Below the pieces are notes generated by a model. It had not been told where the DNA came from, did not search any database, and was given only the letters and a program-made list of their open reading frames with translations. A program made the translations under genes and the position numbers. Below, one piece after another: positions 1-14,000 of a DNA stretch of 64,000 nucleotides (the first letter of the stretch is position 1; every line of letters begins with the position of its first letter). The stretch is from Echinostoma caproni. Its lineage: Eukaryota > Platyhelminthes > Trematoda > Plagiorchiida > Echinostomatidae. Where the stretch lies: NCBI GenBank assembly GCA_900618425.1, contig UZAN01039865.1, positions 40,350 to 104,349 on the forward strand. The letters run 5' to 3'.

Positions 1-405
1 AGAGAATCGGCCACAATTGACTCCATGACCTTCGATAACACTGGAAGCAGGGTCACAGGTCTATAGTTAGCGGGGTCACTACGACAACCACCTTTGTATA
101 TGGGAGAAATGACTCCTTGTTTCCATGATTCGTGGAGTGTTGCTTGGTCGAACATTCGTTGAAACAGAATAGCTAGCGGTTCGGATATGTGATTTGCCAA
201 AAAGATCAGAGATTTCGGGTCTATGTTGTCCGCACCTGGAGTTGCATTTTTTCGCAAAGCCATTAGTTTTGCTTTGACGTTTTCAGCAGTAAATGATACG
301 TAGGTGAGTGAAGGATGTGGAAGATGATGCAACCGTTGGGGTAGTTGTAAACCTTCAACCTGCGGTGCTGCGAATACGTTGGAATAATGAATTTTCACTG
401 TACGC
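1..405 (-). mobile_element. CR1/Jockey-like non-LTR retrotransposon, reverse transcriptase N-terminal part
   Basis: On the minus strand one frame reads without a stop from about 405 to the window edge. Its signatures are LRKNATPGADNIDP, LHESWKQGVISPIYKGG and DPANYRPVTLLPVLSKVMES, the conserved first blocks of non-LTR reverse transcriptases of the CR1/Jockey group. The piece has no usable ATG and runs off the left edge, so more of the RT should lie outside the window. The intact frame suggests a relatively young copy. Confidence 0.85.
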
Positions 406-3012
406 ACACCACCCCCACACACCCCACACACACCTTAGAACCCGTCACTTTATAGCGGTTAGAACATGGTATGGTCTGATGAGCCATCAGACAAATTAAT
501 TTATTCGAGTCAGTCGAAAAAAGACAAGTATTGTAGTCACCTCCGTTTATTTTTTTTGTCTTGAATGTTACACGTCGAATCAGCCATCCTACGAAGCTGT
601 CACATCGGATTTTTATGGGTTAGTTATTTATCTGTCTATTGAGGTGAACAATATGTATGAAGAAGGTGAAATGAATTGAGGTGAATTACTGCAATATTTC
701 GTAATTATAAAAATTGGAAGCATATTTTTTAATATTACTAATGTATGGCCCGATCCAATGGGACGGTTGTCCTCAAATCTAAACAAATGTATTGAAACCT
801 TATTGACTTGAAGTTATTGAATTTCTTTTCATAGCAAATGTCAACTGAGCCCTTACCATGGTCACTTGGATCATTTGAAATCGTAGTATAATTGTTTTGG
901 ATAATTCCGTAACTTTAGTTACCTTAACGTGCAGTGTTTCAGTGCAAAAAGATTCATTTCTTTCTCAATGATTCCTAAATGTTTGTATGAACCAGCACTT
1001 GTTAGATACGTGCATGGAAAAAAACTGCGCCACGCGATCACCAGACGTTTTCTGATTCTACTTTCCAAAATCCACCTTTAAAAGCTTGATAAATACATTA
1101 GGTTTCCATTGGGCAGCCCCGATAAAACTCGAATCCACACATGGACGTCGCCTCTGCACTTCTACAAATACAAGACTAACATTTTCCAAACAACTTAATT
1201 GAACGATCAGTACATTGGTGGATTTGATTGATCTTCGGTTGATGCGATGCTGCATAGAATGGTACAATATCACATAGAGATTACGTAACAGTATAGGCTG
1301 TTGGAAGTTAATGTATAAACAAGCTGGATAGACATTTGATCCATTTTAGGTGGGTTGTTGAAGTAAAAATACTTCTTGTCTGAATTATAACCCCGTAGTG
1401 AAAGTGTTGGAAGCTCCTCATGGTTGAAGACTACCAACAATTCAAAAATAAAACGCAGCAAGTTGTGCTCTTAACAACGCATTTCCATAGGGCACTTGAC
1501 ATATTGAGGTTTTAGATGAACGCAGTGTCTGTATAACATTTCACTAAATATCAGTCATCCAGGAGATGAACGTTGACGAATGGATGTATATGTATTTCTT
1601 GGTTGTAACTGGCCCTCCTTCAGACCTCACCCTCACGCAATTTCCTTAGTTCTTCCAATAAACCACACACTTTAAATGAATCTGCTATAATTTCAAGTGA
1701 ATCGGTTGTAAATTCAAGTGAATCCAACCAATTGCATTCTACCAGGAACCTAACAAAGCAATTGGCTCTTCTGTTGTCACCCGGTCCAATCCGGATTTTC
1801 GTAATAATTGATAGATGACGTCGGTAGTTGCACTCGTGTGTGTTCGTTCTTCGATTAGATGAATGCGGATGACTTAAGCGCAAAGCTCTGTGCCGTTTGG
1901 CTAAGGAGTTATAAAACAGTTGGGAAATTTACCCCATTAATAATTAATGTGATAGTATCCGATTTACTCAGTGAATATTTACTTTTACATAAGGTGTTGT
2001 AAATGATTCGATAAAGATTTTAGAGCTCTTGAGGATATGCTGAGTACAAAAATCGAACGACGAGTGGTACTAATGTACTTGAAGCATGAACACCCATAAC
2101 AGTTGTTTGGGTTTTTTTTTAATATTGTTCTAAAAATCCCCAACACCAACAACAACTGGAGTGCAGCGACCGCCCGAGTCCGGTACCGATTTACTGGTGC
2201 AAATGTATCAATTTATCAGCTCATTACCGGTTAACTTATATGACTATGTGGAGCGTATATATTATTGTTGCTGCATGAGGAAGCGTGAATCTTAACACTT
2301 TTTATTCTTGTGAAGCAAAAGCAAATGTGTACGCACAGCAAATTCCAATTCGCTCTAAGATGCAACCATCGGAAATCATGAGTTTCACTATGTTCTAAAA
2401 TACGGGTTTCGGTGGTCATGAAACGGTTTTCCACAATGATGGTAGACGGTTGATGATTTACTTCGGCATCCTCCCTTTATCGGTTGATCATCAGACCAGC
2501 AGGAACCAAGTGAAATGAACTAGGTAAGTACTAGTCGGAGCATAGTTTATACACAATAACCAGTAAAAATTTCCTAGAGATTTTTAAATTTTATAAGTAT
2601 AACCATTAATTCCAGCTAAAACATTCAGTATACTGTTGTAAACTTCATGAGTTACCTCTTTTAGTACACTTTCTGCTATTTTTCCTCAGCATTCGGGCAA
2701 CAACAGCCAAACGATAGCTCATTTTGTTAAAAAAACAGCACCATGAAAGGCTTCTCCTTATCAACTATTTATTTGGCATGGTTGGAAAGTTCAACACGGA
2801 TTACCTTAGCTACCCTTGATATTTCTTCAATGATTACTTTTTGTTGGAGTGGAACCAAAATTTACTGCCGTGGACTAACTCTCCTGAGGCAGTAACTTGC
2901 AGTACCTGATACAGCACTTTAGTTATTCACTAAACAACTGTTGAGGTCAACCACAGTTTACATTTTTGTCCTCAACTCTATTTAAGTAGTTGCCATTAAT
3001 ACGAAAAATTCT
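406..3012. other. Intergenic; no gene seen
   Basis: AT-rich, with only short unrelated frames. No repeat family recognised. Confidence 0.6.
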
Positions 3013-3230
3013 TTTTCTTTTTTTTTTTTCACTTCACTTCCTCTTATATAACATAACATAACGATACATAACGATACCATTTTCAGAAAGAGGGAAGCGG
3101 CCAATCAAAGGGCTGCCATGCAACACTCAATGGGGAAAGGCAGTTTGTGGTGGTGAGATTCAAACCCACATCCTCCCAGGGGGATAATTTAGTGACGTTA
3201 CCACCGGGATACCACCGCCCGTCATAGTTA
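3013..3230 (-). mobile_element. SINE-A copy 1 (tRNA-derived)
   Basis: In the minus-strand sense it has a tRNA-like head ending GTGGGTTTGAATCTC (B-box-like), a core containing CAGCCCTTTGATTGGCCGCT, a TTTCTGAAAATGG segment and an A-rich tail preceded by GGAAGTGAAGTG. It matches seven other copies here. Confidence 0.85.
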
Positions 3231-4114
3231 TTGTCATAGTTGCATGAAAATCCGATGCAATATTCAGCTTAGTCCAGTGAACAATGTGAAGGAACTTCAT
3301 ATCATTCGTTATAATTTTGATTAATATATCTTGTTCAAATCGAGATTTCTGGTGAAAAATGAACACGTGGCCTCGGTTAAAATCAGTCTACTTTCTTATT
3401 CCTTGCTCTACTACTTCAGCTTTCTCGAGCTTCATCACAATGAACGGGGTCAAAGCCTAGCCATCAATCATTTGCTTCAAGTCGATCAGATAGTTGCATA
3501 AGACCAATACAACGACAATAATAATAATAATGGCAATAAAAAAGACGGTTGTTATTCACTCCGACATTCACTGGACAGTTTTCTCTCTCTCGCAAAGCAG
3601 TCAAAGAGAAATCGATTTTCATTACAATCAAAATCGATTTATTCATTGCCATGGCTATCGGCTGCATGCATACTGATTTGAACAATGATGGTTCTACCTA
3701 AATTAGTTGAGGTATACCGAAATGACAATAAACATCGAATTCGATTATCTTTTGTATCAAAAAATATCTTTTTTGGTTGGTGAAAAACATCCTAGTTTCA
3801 TTTCGAAACAAATATGATAAGCGTTTAGAATCACTTGATAATCTTAATGATCTCATTTCCTCAAAGCAGATAAGCCGTGATTATTAGCGATGTGAATGAA
3901 TGAGAACCATATTATCTAAATCCAAAAGGGATACCTTATTACACTAAACAAACTTCCTCGTTATTCCAACTTATAATGGATACCATCGCCTGGATTGTGC
4001 ATCATATCCCTCAATGCAATCATGGACCTGCGATGGCCTCGATGACCCACAACCTGTGGTGGCGGTTAAGCGACCCTTGTGATCCATGACCCCGTTAAAT
4101 GATAAATAATAAAT

Positions 4115-4307
4115 GTCTTTTACTTCCTTTTTATTCATTGAATATACAAATGTANATGTACAATCAAATTTCAGGAAGAGGACTGCGGCCATACATAGGT
4201 TACCGAGGGAAAGACAGAAATAGGGAAGACGGATGGTGGTGAAGTGGGTCGAACCCGGGCCTTCCGGGGCACAATTTGGTGACCTTACCACTTGACCACC
4301 ACCACCT
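4115..4307 (-). mobile_element. SINE-A copy 2
   Basis: The minus-strand head reads GGTGGTCAAGTGGTAAGGTC (A-box-like) and later CCCGGGTTCGACCCAC (B box). The body is partly diverged, and the tail carries AATAAAAAGGAAGTAAAAG. One unresolved base at 4155. Confidence 0.85.
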
Positions 4308-7300
4308 GAGCTGTTTCATGGACATGCTAAAATGAACCAATTATTGGAACTGGTGTAATACATTCCGTAGATTGACTATCGCAGAAGTTCATGGTTACTC
4401 TTACCGAGCTGTAATTTGTTTCCCCAGTCTACTCGGATATGTAGTAATAATACAGATTGATGGGAAAGATGATATTTGACTTATTATCGTTTGTCCAGTG
4501 TAACGACTTTTGATCCGGTTAAAAAATCCTAGATAAGTTGATTTGAAGCAGTGCTCGAACCCCAGGCGGAACGCCGTTCGAGGTTATTCTCTGTCTGAAA
4601 TAATCACTCACATGTTCTCATCTGAAATGTGGAAAAAAGCGAACTATCCCAAGTCTGCATTAGATTGCTATCGTTATCTCATAAATTGGGACGTTTTTAA
4701 AGCAGGACATTTTGCACTGCTACCACGTATCCTTCAGTTACTTTACTGGTTTGGTCCAAAAGAATATCACCAAACGAATGACCTTATCTGTACCCGTAAA
4801 CCTAGGGTGAAAACTACAGATTTGTTGTCTGTTTCACGTGAAACATTCCATAAACGGAAATGAAATAAATCGAGTTCTATCTCTGGAGGGATGAGCTTAT
4901 TCTGTTACATTAGGTAAATCCAATTGAAAAATCATTGGCATGCTGAAGAACTGGATATGACTAAATCAATTTTGGCTCGGTCTGCAGAACTGTTACGAAG
5001 AGGACCGGGGAAAAGACGGCGAGCGTCTATTATCGTGGTATACAATTTATACATAAATGGTACCAGATGGATAGCAAAATTGGGTTGTGCAGTTGAAATG
5101 AGACCGATGACAACATGACTGCGTGATGGCTTGCAACAAACTGATCAAAATCAGTTCCTTTGAAGCAACTTAACTCGGGACGTGAGCTGTAGATACATGC
5201 ATAGTCAATAGATGCTAGTTGGGGAGACAGTGAAAGTCCCGAATTTACAAACACACAAGCACACAACGTGTAAACACGTTTGTGAGTCTGTTTGTTCGAA
5301 ATAGGAATGATCATGGATAAATGAGTGCAGAAAACTATCCTTCTAAGTAGGTAAAACAGTGGACGGTTCATATACTTCCCCACCGACTGGGAATATCTAG
5401 AAGTTCGGATAGATTGATGAGCTTCTGCACAGACTTGATTTATTCGGGGAGAAGAGGAGGCAGGAGGGAGCAAGTGTTGTTTTGTTATTTACTGTGCATG
5501 ATAGTTTTGTTGTAGGCAATTACACAGCAATGTACCACATGCGGATGAATTTTCCGGGGTAATCCACGATGAACAGACCTTCTACTCAACTTCCCACTGC
5601 ACACAAACCTTTTTCCCTTGGGAATTATTATGCAGCTGAGTTCTACAAAATAAGAACAATATTCTTTTGCCTGAAGCATCTCCGTATATTATTTGTGTAG
5701 ATAAAAATCCTCAGCTTTCACATGCAATCGCCTTACGTGTAACAAAATGACAGTGTATTATCCAGTATCTACTCAGTTTTACAAAAGACCCGTGACCATT
5801 TGCAATTCATTGTGGAAAGCCGCACTTTAGCAGAGTGTCCCAGATTACGATTTACAAGGTAGTAGTTTGATAAAATGAGATTGGATCATAGGTTGAACTA
5901 TGTCGTATACATATACCCCGCGTATGTACGATTATCACCATTCTTGGGGATCATGATGGCAACTGAATGAAAAACAGAAATACGAAATTTCATTAAATCA
6001 TCTTTAATTATGACGAAACCGAATTTTCACCACGGCAAAAGTATTGCATCCTCCCCCTCCGCATGAAATTCATTCATTGAAGTTACTTTATTACTCTCTA
6101 TATTTTGGAACACCCCCTTGTTGATATTATTCCGCTCCCTAATCTTCAGTGCGTCTGGTGTTTTTTGTGCAGTGTGAAGTTTTGGTGCACACTTCGTGTA
6201 AGAATAAACCAGATGTTTTCTTTAGAGTTCAAATTTGAGATGCACGCGGGCCATACTATTCTTTTATGCTTTAGGTTTAGATAAGAGTTACTGTCAAGTT
6301 AGATGACTCCGATGTTTGTTATTTGACATAATCGTATAAAAATGCTAAAAGTTCCTTCTCTTTGTAAAGTTTTCAAAGCTACGGGCCTTCCTACATTCTC
6401 GTATTTAATCCAAGGGACCAATCGTTTTGAGTGTTTGCTGTACCGTTCACACCGAAACGTTCTACTCAAGCAACTTTTTCAACTCCGATGCATGACTCAC
6501 GGAGTTTGAGGTCATACGTAGCCATTCACCCTTACCTTTCCCCAAGAGCTTTATTTGGTGTCCAATCCGTTTATAGCTGGTTTTTAGCTGCTTCCCATTC
6601 GAATATCGTGCCACAGCGTGTGATCGGGACCTATTACAGGGTCTGGCCATTGTTTGTGTGTGCTGATACTGATCTCACGAAAAGTATCATTTCTGGATTC
6701 TTCGATACCACTAAACCTCTCCCATCACGCCTTGGTTGTCAATGGATGGTGGTGACCGCCTTGGACGTCTTTGTTCTTTCAAGATCATTGAGAGTGACGG
6801 GAGCATGACCATAACTTACACCAGTTTGTCAACCGCTGACTTATCACGGTTGCCAGTTGTCATGCTTTAAATTCAGCTGTCACCGAGATTCCAAAGAATG
6901 GTGGTGACGGTGCATATGGGAGCGGCAATCATTCAAAAATCTATGGGGTGCAATACCTTTGTTGTGGGGTTTACAGTAAAGGGAGTTTGAACCAAACAGT
7001 AACAATTTATCACAGCAATGTTTTTGACCTTGTTATGTATCATAAATCGAGTGACTCGTTACACTCGTCCTCCTTGCACATGTGGTATTTCGATGTGGCA
7101 GAGAAACCATAACTGGCTAGAAAAATAACATACCTATGGCTGTGTAAGATTCCAGCATCCGTTCATTTCACCTATTGGCACAGTATACGGGGAAAACCAT
7201 TACCTGTTCGTCGGATTTTCAAGTGCGTTTGTTAACCGAACACCGTGTTGGAGTGGCTGGAAAATGTGGTGAAAATGTGCTGCAGATCATAATTCTGTAC

Positions 7301-8099
7301 CCAACGCAGGAAAGCCTTCCAACCATTCTGATAGCTATTAATTTGGAAATTATGGGGTCTATCTGGTCCACCGCATTGAAGCTATATATTTAGGAAATGT
7401 TGTTGTCTAAATTCGTATCAATATGCGCTCGGAACTCAACCAAGCACCTCTATTTTTTCCTTGTAGTAGTAATTCGATTAACGACAAATGATTACAAAGA
7501 ACAGTGACAAACCTTTGGTACACAGCCTCATTGTCATCCATGAGACAACCAACAGGTGAATGTAGGATTTTTCGGTGATTCAGACTTCCTTCTTCCCGAT
7601 TAAATTCCATACTGGCTTCGTTTTTCAGCATCACCTGTATATGCTTCCTCCCTACATCTAAGAGTGATGCATTCCTCACAACAGCAGCTTTATTCTTAAA
7701 CATATGGGTGACATTTGCTATATCACCAAGGTTCAACAATGTCTTCTGCTCTGATCGTCTCATCTCACTTTATGAACTAGTTCCAGTTCAATTGCCATGG
7801 TGTGAACCTGGGAGTGGATACATCAGGTCGGACAGTTACCACCTATGAGAGTAAACTTTAAAGGTGTATTTGCAAACAACTGAGTGTGCACAGCAGCACA
7901 AAGGATTCCTGAATAATAATATAAATGACCCGTCTGGAAGGCCTGTTTCAAGTCAGTTAGTTTTGTCGAAATAGTCCCACAGAGTACACTTCAAACAGAA
8001 CATCAGAGTGGCGCACAAGCTCGTTTTCACAGATTCATATTCATGCCAATACATCCTAATTTATATCACTACTTGGGAATAAAATTGCCTTGGGAAAAT
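4308..8099. other. Intergenic; no supported gene
   Basis: Open frames of 106-147 codons (4543-4863, minus 5473-5030, 6431-6808, minus 7763-7407) show no recognisable domain and no splice context. The minus frame near 7640 has a KHIQVMLKNE segment resembling KHIPVMFKNE near 22680, possibly a fossil repeat. The Penelope-like element may reach below 8100. Confidence 0.5.
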
Positions 8100-9190
8100 G
8101 AAATAAAATAAAACCACAGATTACTAGAAACGATTTCATCGTTAGACAACGAACCAGGTTCCTTTACACCTTCAGTGGCACAAAACTTCGGAAATGAATG
8201 TATTGGTCTTTCCAAGTTGCGCTTTTTTGCACGAAACGCTGCACTGAACCATCTGATCGATGGGTGATGCAGACATCTAAAAACGGCAGTTTGTCGTTAC
8301 GCTCCATTTATAAAGTAAATGTCATGTTGGGATGCGCACTGTTAAACCTGTTTAACAGTTCCGTTATGTTCGATTTTGCATTGATCACACAATAAATGTC
8401 ATCTACGTACGGCGTATGTAGTACACAGTCTTCGATGGATTATTGTAATTGCGTGTTTTCAAGTTTCACCATGAATAAATCCGCGAAAAGCGTCCCAGCG
8501 GAGACCTCATGGTCACGCCATCCTTTTGTAAATAGATCTCATCGTTAAACTTGAACTGAACATTATACGTGCAAAAATAAAGCAGTTCTTTTAGGTCATC
8601 CAAAGGGAGGCCGATCTCTAAATTATTAGTTTGTACATAACTGCACAAGTATTCAATCGTTTCTCTGATGGGAAAATTTGTGAATAACGAACTGACGTCC
8701 AGCGAGAGCATTATTAGATCGACCAAGTTTATGTCGGAGATTTTGTTCACAAAAGTAAATGTACCTTTGACACCATGTTTTGCCAAACTAACTCGAACTA
8801 GTTATAACAATTTGGCCAACCACTTTTACCAGGGCACGATATGATGAGTTGCACATATCCAAAATTGGTCTTTCTTGTCTTTGTGTACTTTTGGCAATCC
8901 ATACAACTTCGGAATAACAATCCCAGTTGGCCTAATACGTTCGAAAATGAACGCATCAATGACTCCCTTCAGTGCAAAATCGCAAAATCATAAAAAGCGC
9001 CCCTTCTATTTGAGCCATCTTATTCTTTTTCGTCGACGGTGAATTTTGACCTTAATCTTGAAGTCAGTTCGATTTAGCAGCACAATCCCGTCCTCTTATC
9101 CGGTCTGGATAGTATAACACCTTTATTTTTCTGAAGTTCTCGTAATCGTCTGATGTGTTCTGCAGTAAACAGTTAGCTTTGCGCAATAAA
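8100..9190 (-). mobile_element. Decayed Penelope-like element reverse transcriptase
   Basis: Read on the minus strand, blocks occur in the order expected for a Penelope-like RT: RRLRELQKNKGVILSRPDK (9150-9090), IPKLYGLPKVHKDKK (about 8950-8870), LSLDVSSLFTNFPIRETIEY (motif A, about 8720-8650), QKDGVTMRSPLG (motif B, near 8510), YVDDIYCV (motif C, about 8415-8390) and LPFLDVCITHRSDGSVQRFV (about 8300-8240). The longest frame is 8786-8466. Stops and at least two frameshifts break it, although the aspartates of motifs A and C remain. No GIY-YIG endonuclease was recognised downstream. Confidence 0.87.
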
Positions 9191-10304
9191 GATCAGTCTG
9201 GACCGGGATCTTTTGTTTGCTTGGACGGAATGACTGCTGCTTATGAGTATGTTGCAGGAAAGGCTATTGCACAAGCGAGTGTTTACGAATTGCTTCTCAT
9301 CGATCAGTTATTTTATCCACGTTATCAGAACAAAAATAAAACCTGCTAGTTGATATCATTAATTATGATGGAATCAGCTTTTCGTGCTTTTAACGATTCA
9401 GAGTGATTACTACAAAGATATTTTAACCGTCAACCCATTCAACCTTCACTAGACCCAAAAGCAATAAGTTATGTTCCCTAACTGGGGTGAGAATAAATGT
9501 TCAATTTGATTTGTGCGCATATATACAGTGATGGCTTCAGTAGATTGTGGCGGTGATAGTATCTGAACTGAAACCTCCTCATTTATGGGCCGTTAAACGT
9601 AAGTTGACATTGCATCTATGCTGGGAAAATTGTGCCAAGATTGCATACTGTTATGTCCGTCACTGTTGGTCCGTCACTCAATCCTAATTTTCTTCACACC
9701 CTCACCCGCAGATGGCTCGTCCGCTCCAAGTAAAAACAGCAGATATCGAACGTCGAACAGGTCTGTTCTCAGTAAATCTGTTGTCCTGTCCTGTTCTGTC
9801 CAAACTCATTCTGTATTTCTATGATTGCTGTTGTTTTATCAGGCTCTCTTCTGTCCTTCCCGGATCACGTATGCCCATGGTGACTGTTGTAAAATCAAAC
9901 TGTTGTATATTCCCCCGAATCGGTGTTATAACTCGTCTTCCAGCTAGAGGTCAAAACCTCGTTTTTCCTACTCTAGATGCATTATATGTTCGTCTCTGGG
10001 GAGTGCTTTGACAATTATTTTCTCCTGTAGAAGACTGGGCAGCGAATTTGTTTCGAGGTAAATTTGCACCTACTGCGGGTAGGAAGGGGGAACCAAATGC
10101 AAAAATATAAGAACGTATATTTTTGTATGTATTTGTATAACTTTTGTAGGCTTTTATGCTTACATTCCAGTTGAAAATGAAACACTGTTTGTCACGCGGA
10201 ATGAAATATACAGTTTCATATATCATGCGACGTAAAGAATGTCCCTGAAGTTCATTTCATGTACAAAACTTTCTACGTAGTTCACTTACGGCCGGTTCCC
10301 TTTT
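9191..10304. other. Intergenic; no gene seen
   Basis: Short frames only (for example 9155-9349 and 9712-10011), without recognisable similarity. The part next to 10305 may be the 3' tail of the CR1-like copy. Confidence 0.5.
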
Positions 10305-10850
10305 GGTTAGAAGTCGGGCCAGGTAGGGACAGCGGAACTTTTATAAATGTTAATGCGAGAGGGTAAATGCCGAAAAGAGGAGCATGTGAACGGATGGGAA
10401 TAACAAGGCTATAGATTGGGATGTAGTGGATGAAGAGGGTCGTCTAGAATCTTATTGGCAAATTTAACACAAAATTTGATGTGACCATTAATGAATTCTG
10501 TGATTAATGAATCGTTTGGGTTTAATAATGTACGACTGATTATCATCAAACCACGACGAATGGTTTTGAAGTCTTTTCTTAAACGGTCGGGAAACTCTAC
10601 AGGGGATCAATAGAGTGGAATGGGTGAACGAAATAGGACAGGACTGACTGCCGTGTTCGAAATCGCCTGAGTTTGCGTAACTGGAAAGACAGACATCTCA
10701 GTTTTCCCATCCGATTGTAAATGTGCTTGGACCAAAGAAGATTGCTGTTGGTGGCGACACCCAAGTACTTGACTGAGGGCATTCTAGGCACAGGTCTCAT
10801 TGAGCAGCTGTTAAAGCGTACTCGGTGACAACGATCGGGGTCGGATTGCG
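10305..10850 (-). mobile_element. CR1-like reverse transcriptase 3' end, decayed
   Basis: On the minus strand PSVKYLGVATNSNLLWSKHI and GKLRCLSFQLRKLRRF match the thumb-like region after the YADD motif. After a frameshift the match continues with RLRKDFKTIRRGLMIISRTL and HIKFCVKFANKILDDPLHPL down to about 10410, then SSRINIYKSS-like sequence to about 10305. It is the same family as the copies at 14.1-15.2 kb and 38.1-38.8 kb. A tRNA-like element lies just upstream in its sense direction (10990-11074). Confidence 0.83.
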
Positions 10851-10989
10851 TCGATGTGGATGATCCTTTCACAAACTGAATAACATAGAAATCGCCTCGG
10901 AGTCTGACAAAAGTGAAAGTTGAAAAAATAAAAAGCCCATAAGGACCACCGTTTGACCAGTTCATCTGTCAAGATTTTGAAAAGCTCAG

Positions 10990-11074
10990 TAGTCTCGGTG
11001 GGATTCGAACCCACACAAGGGCACTGCCTACACTTTGGTACAGCGGACAATCTACCGGCTGAGTTACGAGGCCA
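10990..11074 (-). repeat. tRNA-derived element or tRNA pseudogene
   Basis: The minus strand reads TGGCCTCGTAACTCAGCCGG, TAGATTGTCCGCTGTACC, then GTGGGTTCGAATCCCAC and CGAGACTA. The T arm pairs perfectly (GTGGG/CCCAC), the acceptor ends pair at about five of seven positions, and the A box AACTCAGCCGGTAGA is tRNA-like. The anticodon region does not form a clean arm, so this is more likely a SINE head or pseudogene than a working tRNA. Confidence 0.6.
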
Positions 11075-14000
11075 CATAGATAGCACTGATCTTTTCACAT
11101 TCGAATTACACACCCAACACACAGGCATCCACCAGTTAGCATGTAAGCTGACTGCCCCGACGGCTTTTCCTTGATTTTAACAATCTCGACACAAAAACCT
11201 TTAATCTGCCAAACAGCAATTTGAAAATTTCATCTGTCTTCCTTCCACGAATCACATAAGTACTATCAAATGAGAGTAACCCTCCATCTAGAATGACCGT
11301 GTGGTACATTTTCAGTGCAGTTCGCCCCTTATCGATTTCTGGAACAGTCGAAGCTGGAATGCATGTTTCCGTGTGTGTGTGTGTGTTTTACTAAGTCATC
11401 GCCTAACACGAACACGTGGTCCGAAATAGAATACCTTCAATTTGAAATTGTATAAAAACTGGATTGAGAAACTTTCGCCAAACATTCGTCTTATGTCTGA
11501 TGGTGAATAGAATATTTTTGCGTTCTTCATGATCACAGATAAACAAACAATTTTGGACCTGACCTGACAAAGAAGTAATGCATATGCATACCCGAGGATC
11601 GACAACAATGGCCAGACTGGAGGTGGGTTTCTGGGAGATTTTCTCCATTCCGGCTCACACCACTTAAGATCAGTCATAACAAATTGGTTCACTGTCGAGA
11701 CTGATGAGATTAATCCTTCTTGAACTGAAAAATAGTGATATAGTGAGTTTTAAACTAACTCCATGAGATTAAAAAATGGAGTACTCTAGTGAAATTTGCA
11801 TTTCAAGAACAAGATTAAAAAGTGACTTAGTACAAGCTTACCTCATACCTGATTATCTGAAGCCACCGTGAGGAAACTGATCGCGACGGTTCGAGGCAGT
11901 TTTCGCCAGGTATGTCAGTGTTTCTGAATCCATACCGTAACGCAGCTAACCCATTAAATCAGCCCAGAATCATCAGCAAGAAGAACTTACAAAAATATGT
12001 ATAACTTCTAGATGAAAATCTTTGTCATGACCGGCAAACGGTACTGGGACTGGTCAGCAGTGTGTACTAATTGAGTCCCTGTTGGAACTCGAACCGCGTC
12101 GTTTTGTCAAAATACTCCTGATCATACGGAGACCAAAGATGTCCCAGATTGTTGAAAGCGAATCGATTTAATTTATAATCTCATACAAAAGTCCTCTGTT
12201 TTTCCGAAGACATGCTTCTTCAAAGGGGAAATTCTCCATTATTCACATACCATTTTGTCAATGGTGAAGTTTATCGCCTCTCCAGGCACAACAAAATCTG
12301 CGGATGGGATCAACTGAATTCAACTTGGAAATATCCAATGCTCCAAAGAAAACTATTGAGATCTAATAGACATTTCGAGAAAGTAAGATACTCTAATACC
12401 TACACGAAATATCTGTAGCTTAGCGCGATCGGAAAAGGTGAGCTCTTAAACGTTAAGCTCAAAATGCCTCCAATACTGACCTATAACACACGCGTGTATA
12501 CATCGAAGTCATTATTCCGCTGAGCAGGAAATATTTCTTGACTGAGATAATAAACAACTTTCAGAGTATGGTGAAAACTAACAATGCCCCCCCCCGACAT
12601 ACACAGATGGATGACGTAAAGTAAATTCTTGTGTAAGCAAAACAATGTCAACGATGAGCGGTCTCACGACTTGCCACCAGCGGGACAAACAAGTAAATGA
12701 AAGATCGGCGACAAGCTTTTATGACCAAACAACCATAACCAAAAGCAATGGGGTCAAGCAAGACGAAGAGAGTAAAGCCGAAATGGCGAATCTCATCCCT
12801 TGCTTCCCCTTCCATTCACCACTCCATCTCCATCTCTCCTTCCCCCTAGCTATGCACGGGTTCACTTTCTCAATTGAAGTGCACCGATTATGTTTGTTGA
12901 CGAGACAAAATTTGGTCAATATTGACTGAACTTCCATCACACTCAGATGAAAACCACCCAACGTGGATTACGTGTATGAACGTTTCGGTCGGTATGTACA
13001 TGAGTCTGGTAATATGTGACGAAAACAAACACTTGAGATGAGTTGTGATCGAAGTGTCTTGTTGATCGATCGAATATTTTCAAATTGCATTGAATCTGAA
13101 ACAAGGATAATCTTAAACAGCTCCATTCAGGACCTACTGCAATGAGCTTTCAAGGTGATCTGCATCAAGGAGTAAAACTGCATAGTGGACTTTTTCATAG
13201 AGTTGCAACCGACTGGTCAGTCTTTCTGTCTGTAGTTCGTCAGTATCGATTAATCCAGCTTTTGCCCCATCTGAACTTGCTCTGCGTTTGCCCTGTTTAC
13301 CAAGCCCATAGGTTTATAAAGAGAATATTTCAGTTCTTTTGCAAGAGTGTTCTTCCTGACCAGTAGTAATAAGAATCAGGGGATCAATACTAGAGCAATT
13401 ACAGGACTTTTCAATGAAATGGTTAAAGACTTCTTGTTGTTAAACCGTCTGGTGATCAAAGACCATTTTAGCACATACTGAAGCGTATCTTTTCCAACTA
13501 TCGAAGCCTCAACTTCTTAATAAACTCAATTTGGAGAACATTTTGTTAAAGCCTAATACAAAGATGTGCAATCTTTTCCCTGTCCAACGCAATCTAATAA
13601 CCGAAGTTGGCGAACGGTAAGTGAGGAAAGGCCCATAATTACAAATAATACAGCGGAATGGGGACAGTAGAGATTTCATTTAGTAAATAGCGTGTTGCCT
13701 CTCAGTTTAGATGTAGAAAGTGTGCTCAATGGGCATCAAGATCTTTGTTATCGTGGATTGTTAATTAAATCTGTTCACTTCACCACTCAAAAGCAAAAAA
13801 GGAAAGAAAAGAAACTTGATTCCGATGGAATAACCTTCAATGTTTACCCACACATAATCCTCAGAGAACATTGGGAATCACTAGACTCGAGTTTCGCTCT
13901 TATAGGAGCTTGTCAGTAGTGCATGTCAAAATCTATATTACCTATTCCACACTACCACTCACAAATAACACGAAGTGAACATGAATTTAACGAAAAACTC

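Noticed and set aside
5030..5473. 147-codon minus-strand frame
   Set aside because: No domain, unusual composition, no flanking splice signals; compatible with chance in a 64-kb window.
10953..11174. Plus-strand frame with VGFEPT...ELRGH
   Set aside because: This is the antisense translation of a tRNA-like sequence; the VGFEPT motif is a well-known spurious product of such regions, not a gene.
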